Position numbers and translations under genes: made by a program. Source: an uncultured Gemmatimonadota bacterium (GTDB taxonomy: Bacteria; Gemmatimonadota; Gemmatimonadetes; Gemmatimonadales; GWC2-71-9). Taken from it: DNA of 5,215 nt. Of this stretch, positions 1 through 4,422 are shown one piece after another. The notes under the pieces were generated by a model. That model was not told the origin of the DNA and made no database searches. It saw nothing but the letters and a program-made list of their open reading frames with translations. The stretch is from the NCBI GenBank assembly GCA_913009915.1, contig CAJVYZ010000243.1, forward strand, positions 1 to 5,215, in the 5' to 3' direction. Position 1 is the first letter of the stretch; each line of letters begins with the position of its first letter.

Positions 1-248
1 TAATGCTTTTTCTTAGTGCAACACTATGGATACTATGGAGTTCACTTAGAGATGTCTTATTACCACACATAGTCTTATTGATGTCAGCCGGATTATTCTA
101 TCCTGCGTATTTTTTGATTAGTCTGAATCGAGATATGCGTTTTACATACTGGGCAATATCGTCAACGGCTCTAGCCACTCTGGCCATACTGCTTATTTTT
201 CTGAACCGCGGGAAGGTACGGGGTTTCCGTAGCTTAAAATCACAATAG
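1..248 (+). CDS. Partial small membrane protein, unrecognised (contaminant or foreign side of the chimera)
   Basis: An open frame runs into the left edge of the window and ends at a TAA at 246-248. The first ATG in view is at 3, but the preceding partial codon (xTA) cannot be a stop, so the gene may begin outside the window. From that ATG there are 81 residues with two clear hydrophobic segments at about residues 19-40 and 48-67, followed by a basic tail (RGKVRGFRSLKSQ), as expected of an inner-membrane protein with a cytoplasmic, positively charged end. I do not recognise the family. Codons are AT-rich, unlike every gene to the right of the adapter, so this belongs to a different genome or library molecule. 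No ribosome-binding site can be judged because the upstream DNA is missing. Confidence 0.5.
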   Translation, partial: MLFLSATLWILWSSLRDVLLPHIVLLMSAGLFYPAYFLISLNRDMRFTYWAISSTALATLAILLIFLNRGKVRGFRSLKSQ

Positions 249-308
249 CAAGAATGGGCGTTTTCTCCTTTACCCCGCGTGACATATAGTGTCTAAAAAA
301 GTGTGTGG
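249..308. other. Intergenic segment with a weak -10-like element
   Basis: A 60-bp AT-rich gap. TATAGT at 285-290 resembles a bacterial -10 box and sits inside a small inverted repeat, GACA-TATAG-TGTC (281-293). No convincing -35 box lies at normal spacing (the best is TTTCTC at 262-267), so promoter or operator function is only a possibility. Confidence 0.2.
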
Positions 309-351
309 ATGAATGATGCATGGGCTGAGGCGATTATAGAATTAATCAAGA
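309..351 (+). CDS. Possible start of a gene cut by the adapter junction
   Basis: An ATG at 309 opens a frame reading MNDAWAEAIIELIK up to base 350, where it runs into adapter sequence. The short peptide is compositionally plausible as an amphipathic helix at a protein N-terminus, and it follows a possible -10-like element about 20 bp upstream. Only 14 residues are visible and the upstream GTGTGTGG is a poor Shine-Dalgarno match. This may be a true gene start or chance. No function can be assigned. Confidence 0.25.
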
Positions 352-409
352 AGATCGGAAGAGCGTCGTGTAGGGAAAGAGTGTAGATCTCGGTGGTCGC
401 CGTATCATT
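352..409 (-). other. Illumina TruSeq universal adapter (assembly artefact)
   Basis: These 58 bases are the exact reverse complement of the TruSeq universal adapter. They start AGATCGGAAGAGCG, end GTCGCCGTATCATT, and contain the P5 and read-1 primer regions. This is synthetic DNA, not part of any genome. The orientation is that of read-through at the 3' end of a read whose insert ended at 351. Everything left of 352 should be treated as a separate molecule from the GC-rich DNA on the right. Confidence 0.98.
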
Positions 410-420
410 AAAAAAAAAAA
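410..420. other. Poly-A run after adapter (read-through artefact)
   Basis: Eleven consecutive A bases directly follow the complete adapter. Base callers commonly report A after a read passes the end of an adapter-terminated molecule, so this run is probably an instrument artefact and not a genomic homopolymer. Confidence 0.8.
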
Positions 421-435
421 GAAGAAATAAGTAAA

Positions 436-525
436 TTACTTGCCTGTTGTAATGAATGGCAATATCCTAAGTCCATATCTGTGTCGCACACGTTTGATGA
501 AACTTTCTTCGCTCAGGGAGGCGTC
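436..525 (-). CDS. Possible C-terminal fragment of an unrecognised protein (low-GC stretch between adapter and main contig)
   Basis: Read on the minus strand, the AT-rich stretch ends in a TAA at 438-436, preceded by an open frame encoding SEESFIKRVRHRYGL and then RILPFITTGK. The codons used here (AGA, TAT, GGA, CTT, ATA) are typical of a low-GC genome and contrast with the GC-rich DNA that begins near 510-530. The frame stays open much further to the right only because it becomes the antisense of the DedA/ATP-grasp gene, so nothing beyond about 525 should be counted. With fewer than 30 residues I cannot name a family. It may be a real gene end from another organism or chance. Confidence 0.2.
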   Translation of the reverse strand, partial: DASLSEESFIKRVRHRYGLRILPFITTGK

Positions 526-568
526 CTGACCGATCACCATCTCGCGCATCACGGCCCTGCACCGCATC

Positions 569-2431
569 GTGCCCCAGGCCGAGATGGTGATGTACGATGA
601 CGGCCATTTCATGACCTTCATGCGACCGGGAATCCTGGCCGACCCGCTCGAGGCGTTCATCGATCGCGTGGAAGACGGAACGGCGATCGTGCGGGCGGCT
701 GCGGACCCGGCGCGGGTGGTCGCCGCGCAACCTCCGTTCGACCCGTCGACCGTGCCACCGAAAACCGGGTTCTCCCTGTTCGTGGTCCTGGCGCTGATCA
801 GCCTTGCCACGCTGGCGAGCGAGGACCTGGCGACCATTTCCGCAGGCCTGATGGTGGCCCGGGGAAGCATCACCTTCCTCCAGGGAACGGCGGCGGCGTT
901 CGTCGGCATTTTCGTGGGCGACGTGCTGCTGTTCCTGGTCGGCCGGTTCCTCGGTGCCCCGGCCCTGACGCGGGCGCCGCTCAAGTGGTTCGTTCGCACG
1001 GCCGACGTCGAGCGCAGCCGGGTCTGGTTCCGGCACCAGGGGCCGTGGTTGGTCTTGTTGAGCCGGTTCGTGCCCGGCACTCGCCTGCCCACGTATGTGG
1101 CGGCGGGAGCGCTGCGGATGAGTCTCCTCACCTTTGCCTTCTGGTTCTTGCTGGCGTCGCTGTTGTGGACGCCGGCGCTGGTGGCCCTCAGCATGGTGTT
1201 CGGCACCGAATTGAGTCGCCTGCTGGGACCCGACGCGCCGGCAGTGTGGCCCTGGCTCCTCGGCGTGGGCCTGTTCGTGGTGGCCCTGCGGCTGCTCCTC
1301 AAGCTGGCGACGTATCGCGGACGCTGCCTGTTGCTATCCCGCTGGCGGCGGATCACCGAGTGGGAGTTCTGGCCGGTCTGGCTGTTCTACATACCAGTGG
1401 TGCTGTACATCGTCTACCTGGGGATCAAGCACCGCTGCCTAACGCTGTTTACCGCGGCCAACCCGGCGCTGCCCGACGGCGGCTTCGCCGGTGAGTCCAA
1501 GGCGGCGATGCTCCGCGGCCTCCCGGCGGAAGTCATCGCCCGGTTCGACCTGGTACCCGCAACGCTCTCACCCGAGGACCGGAGCGCACGAGCACGGGCC
1601 TTCATGGAACGAGAGCAGCTGACGTTCCCCATCGTGGTCAAGCCGGACGTGGGAGAGCGCGGCGACGGGGTAACCATCGTGCACCACGCCCGCCAACTCG
1701 ACGAGCAACTGGCAGCGGCCGACAGGGATATTCTGGTTCAGGAGTACGTCTCCGGTGTCGAGATAGGCGTGTTCTACTACCGCATGCCGGGAGAGGACGC
1801 CGGTAGGATCTTCGGGGTGACCGAGAAGCGCCTGCAATCGGTAACTGGGGATGGAGAGGCTACGCTGGAGACGCTCATCCTGCGGGACGAGCGAGCCATG
1901 CGCCAGGCGCCACTGTTTCTCAGGCGCCATTGCCGCGAGTTGCTCGACGTCCCCGCCGCCGGAAAGAGCGTCCCCCTGGGCGAGTTGGGCAACCATTGCC
2001 AGGGGGCGGTGTTCCTCGACGGCCGGCGCTACATCACCGCCAACCTCGCAGCGGCCATCGACCGGATCAGCCGCGCCTACCAAGGGTTCTACATCGGCCG
2101 CTACGACGTGCGCGCGCCGAGCGAGGAGGACCTGCTACGGGGACGAGCGTTGACCGTGCTGGAGCTGAACGGCGTCAGCTCCGAGGCCACCAACATCTAC
2201 GACCCTTCCAATCGTTTGCGGCAGGCGTACGCCACCCTGTTCGAACAGTGGCGCATCGCCTTCACCATCGCGGCCGCAAACCAGCGGGCCGGAGCGAGTC
2301 CGATGCCGCTGAGTGCCTTCCTGAAACTCATCTGGCGCCACCTCACCAGGCGCTCGCGGCGTGAGACGACTCCGCCGGCGGGAACTTCCCTCGATCCGGC
2401 CGCGTTAGTGCAGGAGAGAAGCGGACAGTGA
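569..2431 (+). CDS. 5'-truncated fusion: alpha/beta-hydrolase tail, DedA/VTT membrane domain, ATP-grasp ligase domain
   Basis: From the GTG at 569 the protein has 620 residues, but the frame is open back to a TGA at 527-529 and the N-terminus looks incomplete. Residues 1-37 (AEMVMYDDGHFMTFMRPG) resemble the last helix and catalytic-His segment of an alpha/beta hydrolase, with H13 as the His. Residues 68-215 match the DedA/VTT (SNARE-associated) family, including the G(I)FVGD turn near 113-118 and the signature SRFVPGTRLPTY at 165-176; a further membrane segment lies at 226-247. Residues 262-310 form a linker with one more membrane span (268-286) and lead into AANPALPDGGFAGESK. Residues 310-565 look like an ATP-grasp ligase: K358 and the glycine-rich loop at 362-367, hinge Q391-E392-Y393, and metal-binding candidates D513 and E532/N534 (ELNG). 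Such a protein could join an acid to an amine at the inner membrane; the substrate is unknown. No Shine-Dalgarno sequence precedes 569, consistent with the true start lying upstream and lost at the chimeric junction. Confidence 0.85.
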   Translation: MPQAEMVMYDDGHFMTFMRPGILADPLEAFIDRVEDGTAIVRAAADPARVVAAQPPFDPSTVPPKTGFSLFVVLALISLATLASEDLATISAGLMVARGSITFLQGTAAAFVGIFVGDVLLFLVGRFLGAPALTRAPLKWFVRTADVERSRVWFRHQGPWLVLLSRFVPGTRLPTYVAAGALRMSLLTFAFWFLLASLLWTPALVALSMVFGTELSRLLGPDAPAVWPWLLGVGLFVVALRLLLKLATYRGRCLLLSRWRRITEWEFWPVWLFYIPVVLYIVYLGIKHRCLTLFTAANPALPDGGFAGESKAAMLRGLPAEVIARFDLVPATLSPEDRSARARAFMEREQLTFPIVVKPDVGERGDGVTIVHHARQLDEQLAAADRDILVQEYVSGVEIGVFYYRMPGEDAGRIFGVTEKRLQSVTGDGEATLETLILRDERAMRQAPLFLRRHCRELLDVPAAGKSVPLGELGNHCQGAVFLDGRRYITANLAAAIDRISRAYQGFYIGRYDVRAPSEEDLLRGRALTVLELNGVSSEATNIYDPSNRLRQAYATLFEQWRIAFTIAAANQRAGASPMPLSAFLKLIWRHLTRRSRRETTPPAGTSLDPAALVQERSGQ

Positions 2432-2454
2432 GAACGAGGTAGTCCTCGCTCACT
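2427..2454 (+). terminator. Strong hairpin overlapping the stop codon of the fusion gene
   Basis: AGTGAG (2427-2432) and CGAGG (2435-2439) pair with CCTCG (2444-2448) and CTCACT (2449-2454), giving 11 base pairs with an AA bulge and a TAGT loop. The stop codon TGA (2429-2431) is inside the stem. There is no U-tract afterwards, so it is not a canonical intrinsic terminator. It could be a pausing or mRNA-stabilising hairpin between this gene and the DoxX gene. The pairing is seen in the sequence; the role is inferred. Confidence 0.45.
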
Positions 2455-2480
2455 ACGTCCCACGCCCTACGCCCTACGAA
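2453..2480 (+). repeat. 7-bp tandem repeat, four copies (CTACGCC type)
   Basis: Four consecutive 7-mers, CTACGTC, CCACGCC, CTACGCC and CTACGAA, fill most of the 56-bp gap between the fusion gene and the DoxX gene. The last copy diverges at its 3' end into GAAGG, which is the ribosome-binding site of the next gene. Confidence 0.7.
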
Positions 2481-2482
2481 GG
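2478..2482 (+). promoter_or_regulatory. Ribosome-binding site of the DoxX gene
   Basis: GAAGG lies 5 nt before the ATG at 2488 and fixes that start. It grows directly out of the last 7-bp repeat unit. Confidence 0.6.
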
Positions 2483-2487
2483 TATAA

Positions 2488-2934
2488 ATGACCAGAAACG
2501 CCAAGCGCATCGCCTGGATTGCGCAAATCATAGCGGCCGTAATACTCGGCCAGTCACTGTTCTTCAAATTCATCGGCGCTCCCGAGGCCGTACAGCTGTT
2601 CACGGCGATGGGAGTGGAACCGTGGGGCCGGTTGACCGTGGGTACGGTCGAGCTGGTCACGGTGGTGCTGCTGCTGGTGCCAAGGACGGCGGCTGTCGGC
2701 GCCATGGTAGCCCTGGGATTGATGGTGGGGGCGATCGGCAGCCACTTGACCGTCCTCGGCGTCGACCTGCAGGGTGACGGCGGAGCGTTGTTCGCCATGG
2801 CGTGGATCGTCCTGGCGGCGTCGGCCACCGTGGCCATCCTCCGGCGACGGGAAATTCCCGTCGTGGGCGGCGTCTTCAAAGCGAACGGGGAACGGATCGA
2901 ATCCACAAGCTCCGCCTTAGTATCCGGCGGCTAG
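2488..2934 (+). CDS. DoxX-family integral membrane protein
   Basis: This 148-residue protein has four predicted membrane helices at about residues 8-28, 47-65, 68-88 and 99-118, the length and topology typical of the DoxX superfamily. Family-like features include the first helix ending in SLFFKFIGAPEAVQLF, the GTVELVTVVLLLVPR segment with E55 at the start of helix 2, and a GAxGSHL stretch after helix 3. The C-terminal 30 residues are soluble and poorly conserved in character. DoxX proteins are named after a subunit associated with a thiosulfate:quinone oxidoreductase, but most bacterial members, including this one, have no established reaction. The start is supported by GAAGG 5 nt upstream. 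It lies on the same strand as the fusion gene, 56 bp downstream, so co-transcription is possible, although a strong hairpin lies between them. Confidence 0.8.
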   Translation: MTRNAKRIAWIAQIIAAVILGQSLFFKFIGAPEAVQLFTAMGVEPWGRLTVGTVELVTVVLLLVPRTAAVGAMVALGLMVGAIGSHLTVLGVDLQGDGGALFAMAWIVLAASATVAILRRREIPVVGGVFKANGERIESTSSALVSGG

Positions 2935-2947
2935 AGTTTCCTTCCGA

Positions 2948-3005
2948 GGGAAGTCCATTCGGTGCGGTCGGTTGTATCCGATCGTGCCGACCTACCGGGC
3001 TTCCC
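2948..3005 (+). ncRNA. Candidate structured element: long interrupted stem-loop
   Basis: This 58-nt segment begins 13 nt after the DoxX stop and can fold into one extended stem. GGGAAGTCC (2948-2956) pairs with GGGCTTCCC (2997-3005) over 9 bp including one G-U; GGT (2961-2963) pairs with ACC (2994-2996); GGTCGG (2966-2971) pairs with CCGACC (2987-2992). The apical loop is 15 nt. A shorter hairpin, CTTCC-GAG-GGAAG (2941-2953), uses the same bases and would exclude the long stem. No U-tract follows. It may be a structured 3' UTR, a small RNA or a remnant of a mobile hairpin element; only the pairing itself is seen. Confidence 0.4.
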
Positions 3006-3070
3006 TCCTCGTTTCCCCTCCCTTATGTTTCCCTGCCGCACGTGGGGGCCTTTGGCCGCCGATCGTGTAA

Positions 3071-3144
3071 GCGCCCTTAGCTCAACTGGATAGAGCGTCT
3101 GACTACGGATCAGGAGGTTACAGGTTCGACTCCTGTAGGGCGCA
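3071..3144 (+). tRNA. tRNA-Arg (anticodon ACG)
   Basis: A full cloverleaf can be drawn over 74 nt. Acceptor GCGCCCT pairs with AGGGCGC; D-stem GCTC/GAGC; anticodon stem TCTGA/TCAGG with loop CTACGGA, giving anticodon ACG (read as ICG after deamination, decoding CGU, CGC and CGA); T-stem ACAGG/CCTGT around TTCGACT; discriminator base A. CCA is not encoded. It lies alone, 136 bp after the DoxX gene. Unlike the two other tRNAs in the window, it has no copy of its 3' tail downstream. Confidence 0.97.
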
Positions 3145-3186
3145 TTTCGGAGTTAGTACCGCAGCTACCGTAAGCCCTTCGGGTCG

Positions 3187-3204
3187 ACCCCACGGCTGTG
3201 GGGT
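3187..3204 (+). terminator. Perfect hairpin downstream of tRNA-Arg(ACG)
   Basis: ACCCCAC (3187-3193) pairs with GTGGGGT (3198-3204) around GGCT. It lies 43 nt after the tRNA and could end or trim that transcript. It has only two T after the stem, so termination is uncertain. The rest of 3145-3255 shows nothing else I can name. Confidence 0.35.
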
Positions 3205-3255
3205 TGGTGAACTCGAGGTATAGGGATATCCGTTAGGTGTTCCCACTCCGTATGG

Positions 3256-3528
3256 TCAGTCTGGCCACTTGAGGTACGACTCCGTCAAGTCAAAAAAGTG
3301 CTGCCGTTCTTCGCCAGAGGGCAATTCGATGACGTACTCATCGATGAATAGCTCCCAAACCCGCCACGCACGTTTCAGGAGCATTCTCCAATCTGCATCG
3401 GAGGTGCCATACTGGCTAACCAACCACTCGAAGGCAGCAGCCGTCCCTACCAGGTCGTACTCCGCCCCGGTAACGACAATGGGATTCTCCAGGATAGCCA
3501 GGTGAAAAGAGCCTGACCGGCCGCTCAC
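3256..3528 (-). CDS. Hypothetical protein, 90 residues, tryptophan-rich
   Basis: The frame runs from a GTG at 3528 to a TGA at 3258-3256. A TAG lies immediately before that GTG (3531-3529), so it is the only start giving the full length. I do not recognise the family. The product is predicted soluble and acidic, with five Trp residues and mostly helical composition (AAAFEWLVSQY at 31-40, then DWRMLLKRAWRVWELFIDEY at 46-65, then GEERQHFFDLTESYLKW). It has no signal peptide and no membrane segment. Codon use is less GC-biased than in its neighbours, suggesting transfer or weak expression. There is no good Shine-Dalgarno, but a consensus TATAAT lies 7 nt upstream of the GTG, so the message may be leaderless. 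It is divergent from the beta-barrel gene, with 22 bp between start codons. The overall look recalls small accessory or immunity-type proteins, but that is only an impression. Confidence 0.6.
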   Translation of the reverse strand: MSGRSGSFHLAILENPIVVTGAEYDLVGTAAAFEWLVSQYGTSDADWRMLLKRAWRVWELFIDEYVIELPSGEERQHFFDLTESYLKWPD

Positions 3529-3543
3529 CTACCCAATTATATT
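3513..3543 (+). promoter_or_regulatory. Candidate promoter of the beta-barrel gene (leaderless)
   Basis: TATATT (3538-3543) is a 5-of-6 match to the -10 consensus and lies 7 nt before the ATG at 3551. Transcription would therefore start at or next to the start codon. CTGACC (3513-3518) is a weak -35 candidate at 19-bp spacing, inside the divergent gene. No Shine-Dalgarno sequence is present, which fits a leaderless message. Confidence 0.4.
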
Positions 3544-3566
3544 CCCCGCCATGCCAACACGTTCAA
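3536..3566 (-). promoter_or_regulatory. Candidate promoter of the 90-residue hypothetical gene (leaderless)
   Basis: On the minus strand TATAAT (3541-3536) is a perfect -10 box, 7 nt before the GTG at 3528. TTGAAC (3566-3561) is a partial -35 box at 19-bp spacing, inside the divergent gene. The -10 box overlaps the opposing promoter's -10 box over four bases. Confidence 0.45.
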
Positions 3567-4111
3567 TGTGTCGTGCGGCCCTGCTGTTCGCGGGCGTCGT
3601 TGCCTTTTCGCCCGCCACGGTCCTCCAGGCACAGAGTGAAGGACAGTTAGGCGCCGGCTTCGAGCTTCAGGTGTATCCCTCGGGGGGCATCTTCACCGCC
3701 CGGGGGTCGATCCAACTCGACGACAACGATGCCATGTTCGGCTACTTGGGGTACAACCTTGCGGAGCGAGGCGACAACGGGGAACACCTGCAGGAAGACG
3801 GCGGCGGGCCCGGGGTGGGCCTGTCGTGGCGCCACTACCTGGGTGAGGACCGTACGGGATTGCATTTCGGCATCCGAACCGACGTCTGGTTCCTGGACAT
3901 CGACTGGACCGACGCCAACGCCGCCGGGCGGACCGGCATCGTGGTGTTCCAGCCCACGGCCCAGGGCGGCTACACCTGGCTGGTGGACGACGACTGGGTG
4001 ATCGACGTCGGCGCCTCGATCGGGGCCGAGATCAATGTCGACACCGATGGCGCCCCGGTGGGCGAGGGGGCGATTGTGTTGCTGGGCGTGGGAACGGAGT
4101 ATCGGTTCTGA
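3551..4111 (+). CDS. Small outer-membrane beta-barrel protein, hypothetical
   Basis: The 186-residue product has a signal peptide: a basic start (MPTRSMCR), a hydrophobic core at about 9-19, and a likely cleavage after A27 (TVLQA-QSEG). The mature part alternates polar and hydrophobic residues in short stretches ending in aromatics (GFELQVYP, AMFGYLGYNL, PGVGLSWRHYL, LHFGIRTDVWFLDIDW, GGYTWLVDDDWVIDVGASIGAEI), separated by Asp/Gly-rich turns, and ends in GTEYRF. A C-terminal Phe is the usual signal recognised by the BAM complex, and the length fits a barrel of about eight strands. I infer an outer-membrane porin-like or OmpA/OmpX-like barrel; no ligand or named family is recognised. The ATG at 3551 gives the best signal peptide; ATG 3566 is a possible alternative. 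The 9-bp repeat array begins directly at its stop codon. Confidence 0.75.
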   Translation: MPTRSMCRAALLFAGVVAFSPATVLQAQSEGQLGAGFELQVYPSGGIFTARGSIQLDDNDAMFGYLGYNLAERGDNGEHLQEDGGGPGVGLSWRHYLGEDRTGLHFGIRTDVWFLDIDWTDANAAGRTGIVVFQPTAQGGYTWLVDDDWVIDVGASIGAEINVDTDGAPVGEGAIVLLGVGTEYRF

Positions 4112-4148
4112 CAGCGAGGGCAGCGAGGGCAGCGAGGGGCAGCGAGGG
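4112..4148 (+). repeat. 9-bp tandem repeat, four copies (CAGCGAGGG)
   Basis: CAGCGAGGG occurs at 4112, 4121, 4130 (with one extra G) and 4140, starting one base after the stop codon of the beta-barrel gene. The same unit appears in inverted orientation at 4553-4588, and bases 4114-4134 are an exact 21-nt reverse complement of 4569-4589. Confidence 0.85.
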
Positions 4149-4202
4149 CAGCCCAAGGGTTCCGGTGCGGGCCTTTGTTGTCAAGCTCCTACCGTTCGCC
4201 CG

Positions 4203-4269
4203 TACCGCCTGTTACCGCCCTCTACCGCCTTACCGCCTTACCGCCTTACCGCCCTACCGCCCTACCGCC
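4203..4269 (+). repeat. 8-bp tandem repeat array (TTACCGCC type)
   Basis: TACCGCC occurs eight times, starting at 4203, 4213, 4223, 4231, 4239, 4247, 4255 and 4263. The first three starts are 10 bp apart and the remaining intervals are exactly 8 bp, with T or C as the joining base. It lies in the gap before tRNA-Pro and codes for nothing plausible. Confidence 0.85.
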
Positions 4270-4294
4270 CTTCTAGTTAGCTTCGGTGTCCGCT

Positions 4295-4312
4295 CGGGAG
4301 CTTCGGCTCCCG
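4295..4312 (+). promoter_or_regulatory. Hairpin with UUCG tetraloop just before tRNA-Pro
   Basis: CGGGAGC (4295-4301) pairs perfectly with GCTCCCG (4306-4312) around TTCG. C(UUCG)G is the well-known extra-stable tetraloop. It ends 6 nt before the first base of tRNA-Pro, so in a tRNA precursor it would sit in the 5' leader near the RNase P cut. Its role is not known. Confidence 0.5.
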
Positions 4313-4318
4313 GCGCCA

Positions 4319-4392
4319 CGGGGCGTGGCGCAGCTCGGTAGCGCGCGTGCTTCGGGAGCACGAGGTCCCGGGTTCAAATCCCGGCGCCCCGA
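4319..4392 (+). tRNA. tRNA-Pro (anticodon CGG)
   Basis: A complete 74-nt cloverleaf. Acceptor CGGGGCG pairs with CGCCCCG; D-stem GCGC/GCGC; anticodon stem CGTGC/GCACG with loop TTCGGGA, giving anticodon CGG (decodes CCG); T-stem CCGGG/CCCGG around TTCAAAT; discriminator A. CCA is not encoded. The last 19 bases are repeated exactly at 4477-4495. Confidence 0.97.
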
Positions 4393-4394
4393 TT

Positions 4395-4419
4395 GGCCAG
4401 GGGCCGATGGCCCCCGGCC
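4395..4419 (+). terminator. Strong hairpin directly after tRNA-Pro
   Basis: GGCC (4395-4398) and GGGGCC (4400-4405) pair with GGCCCC (4409-4414) and GGCC (4416-4419), with one A-C mismatch and a GAT loop. It starts 3 nt after the discriminator base of tRNA-Pro. It has no U-tract, so termination or 3'-end processing are both possible. Confidence 0.45.
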
Positions 4420-4422
4420 GTG

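Noticed and set aside
249..351. Phage repressor operator in the left fragment
   Set aside because: GACATATAGTGTC has only four paired bases per side, there is no second copy, and the fragment is cut by the adapter, so there is not enough to support it.
436..1356. Long open frame of about 306 codons on the minus strand
   Set aside because: It lies antisense to the DedA/ATP-grasp gene and is open because of high GC content. Its product is Arg/Ser/Thr-rich with no recognisable domain. Only the last 25 or so codons, in the AT-rich DNA before about 510, might be real.
985..1494. Open frame of 169 codons on the plus strand
   Set aside because: It overlaps the DedA domain in another frame and has the Arg/Ala/Gly/Pro-rich composition of a GC-rich shadow frame.
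3647..4156. Open frame of 169 codons opposite the beta-barrel gene
   Set aside because: Low-complexity His/Val/Gly/Pro-rich product. The opposite strand encodes a coherent secreted protein with a signal peptide and a C-terminal Phe.
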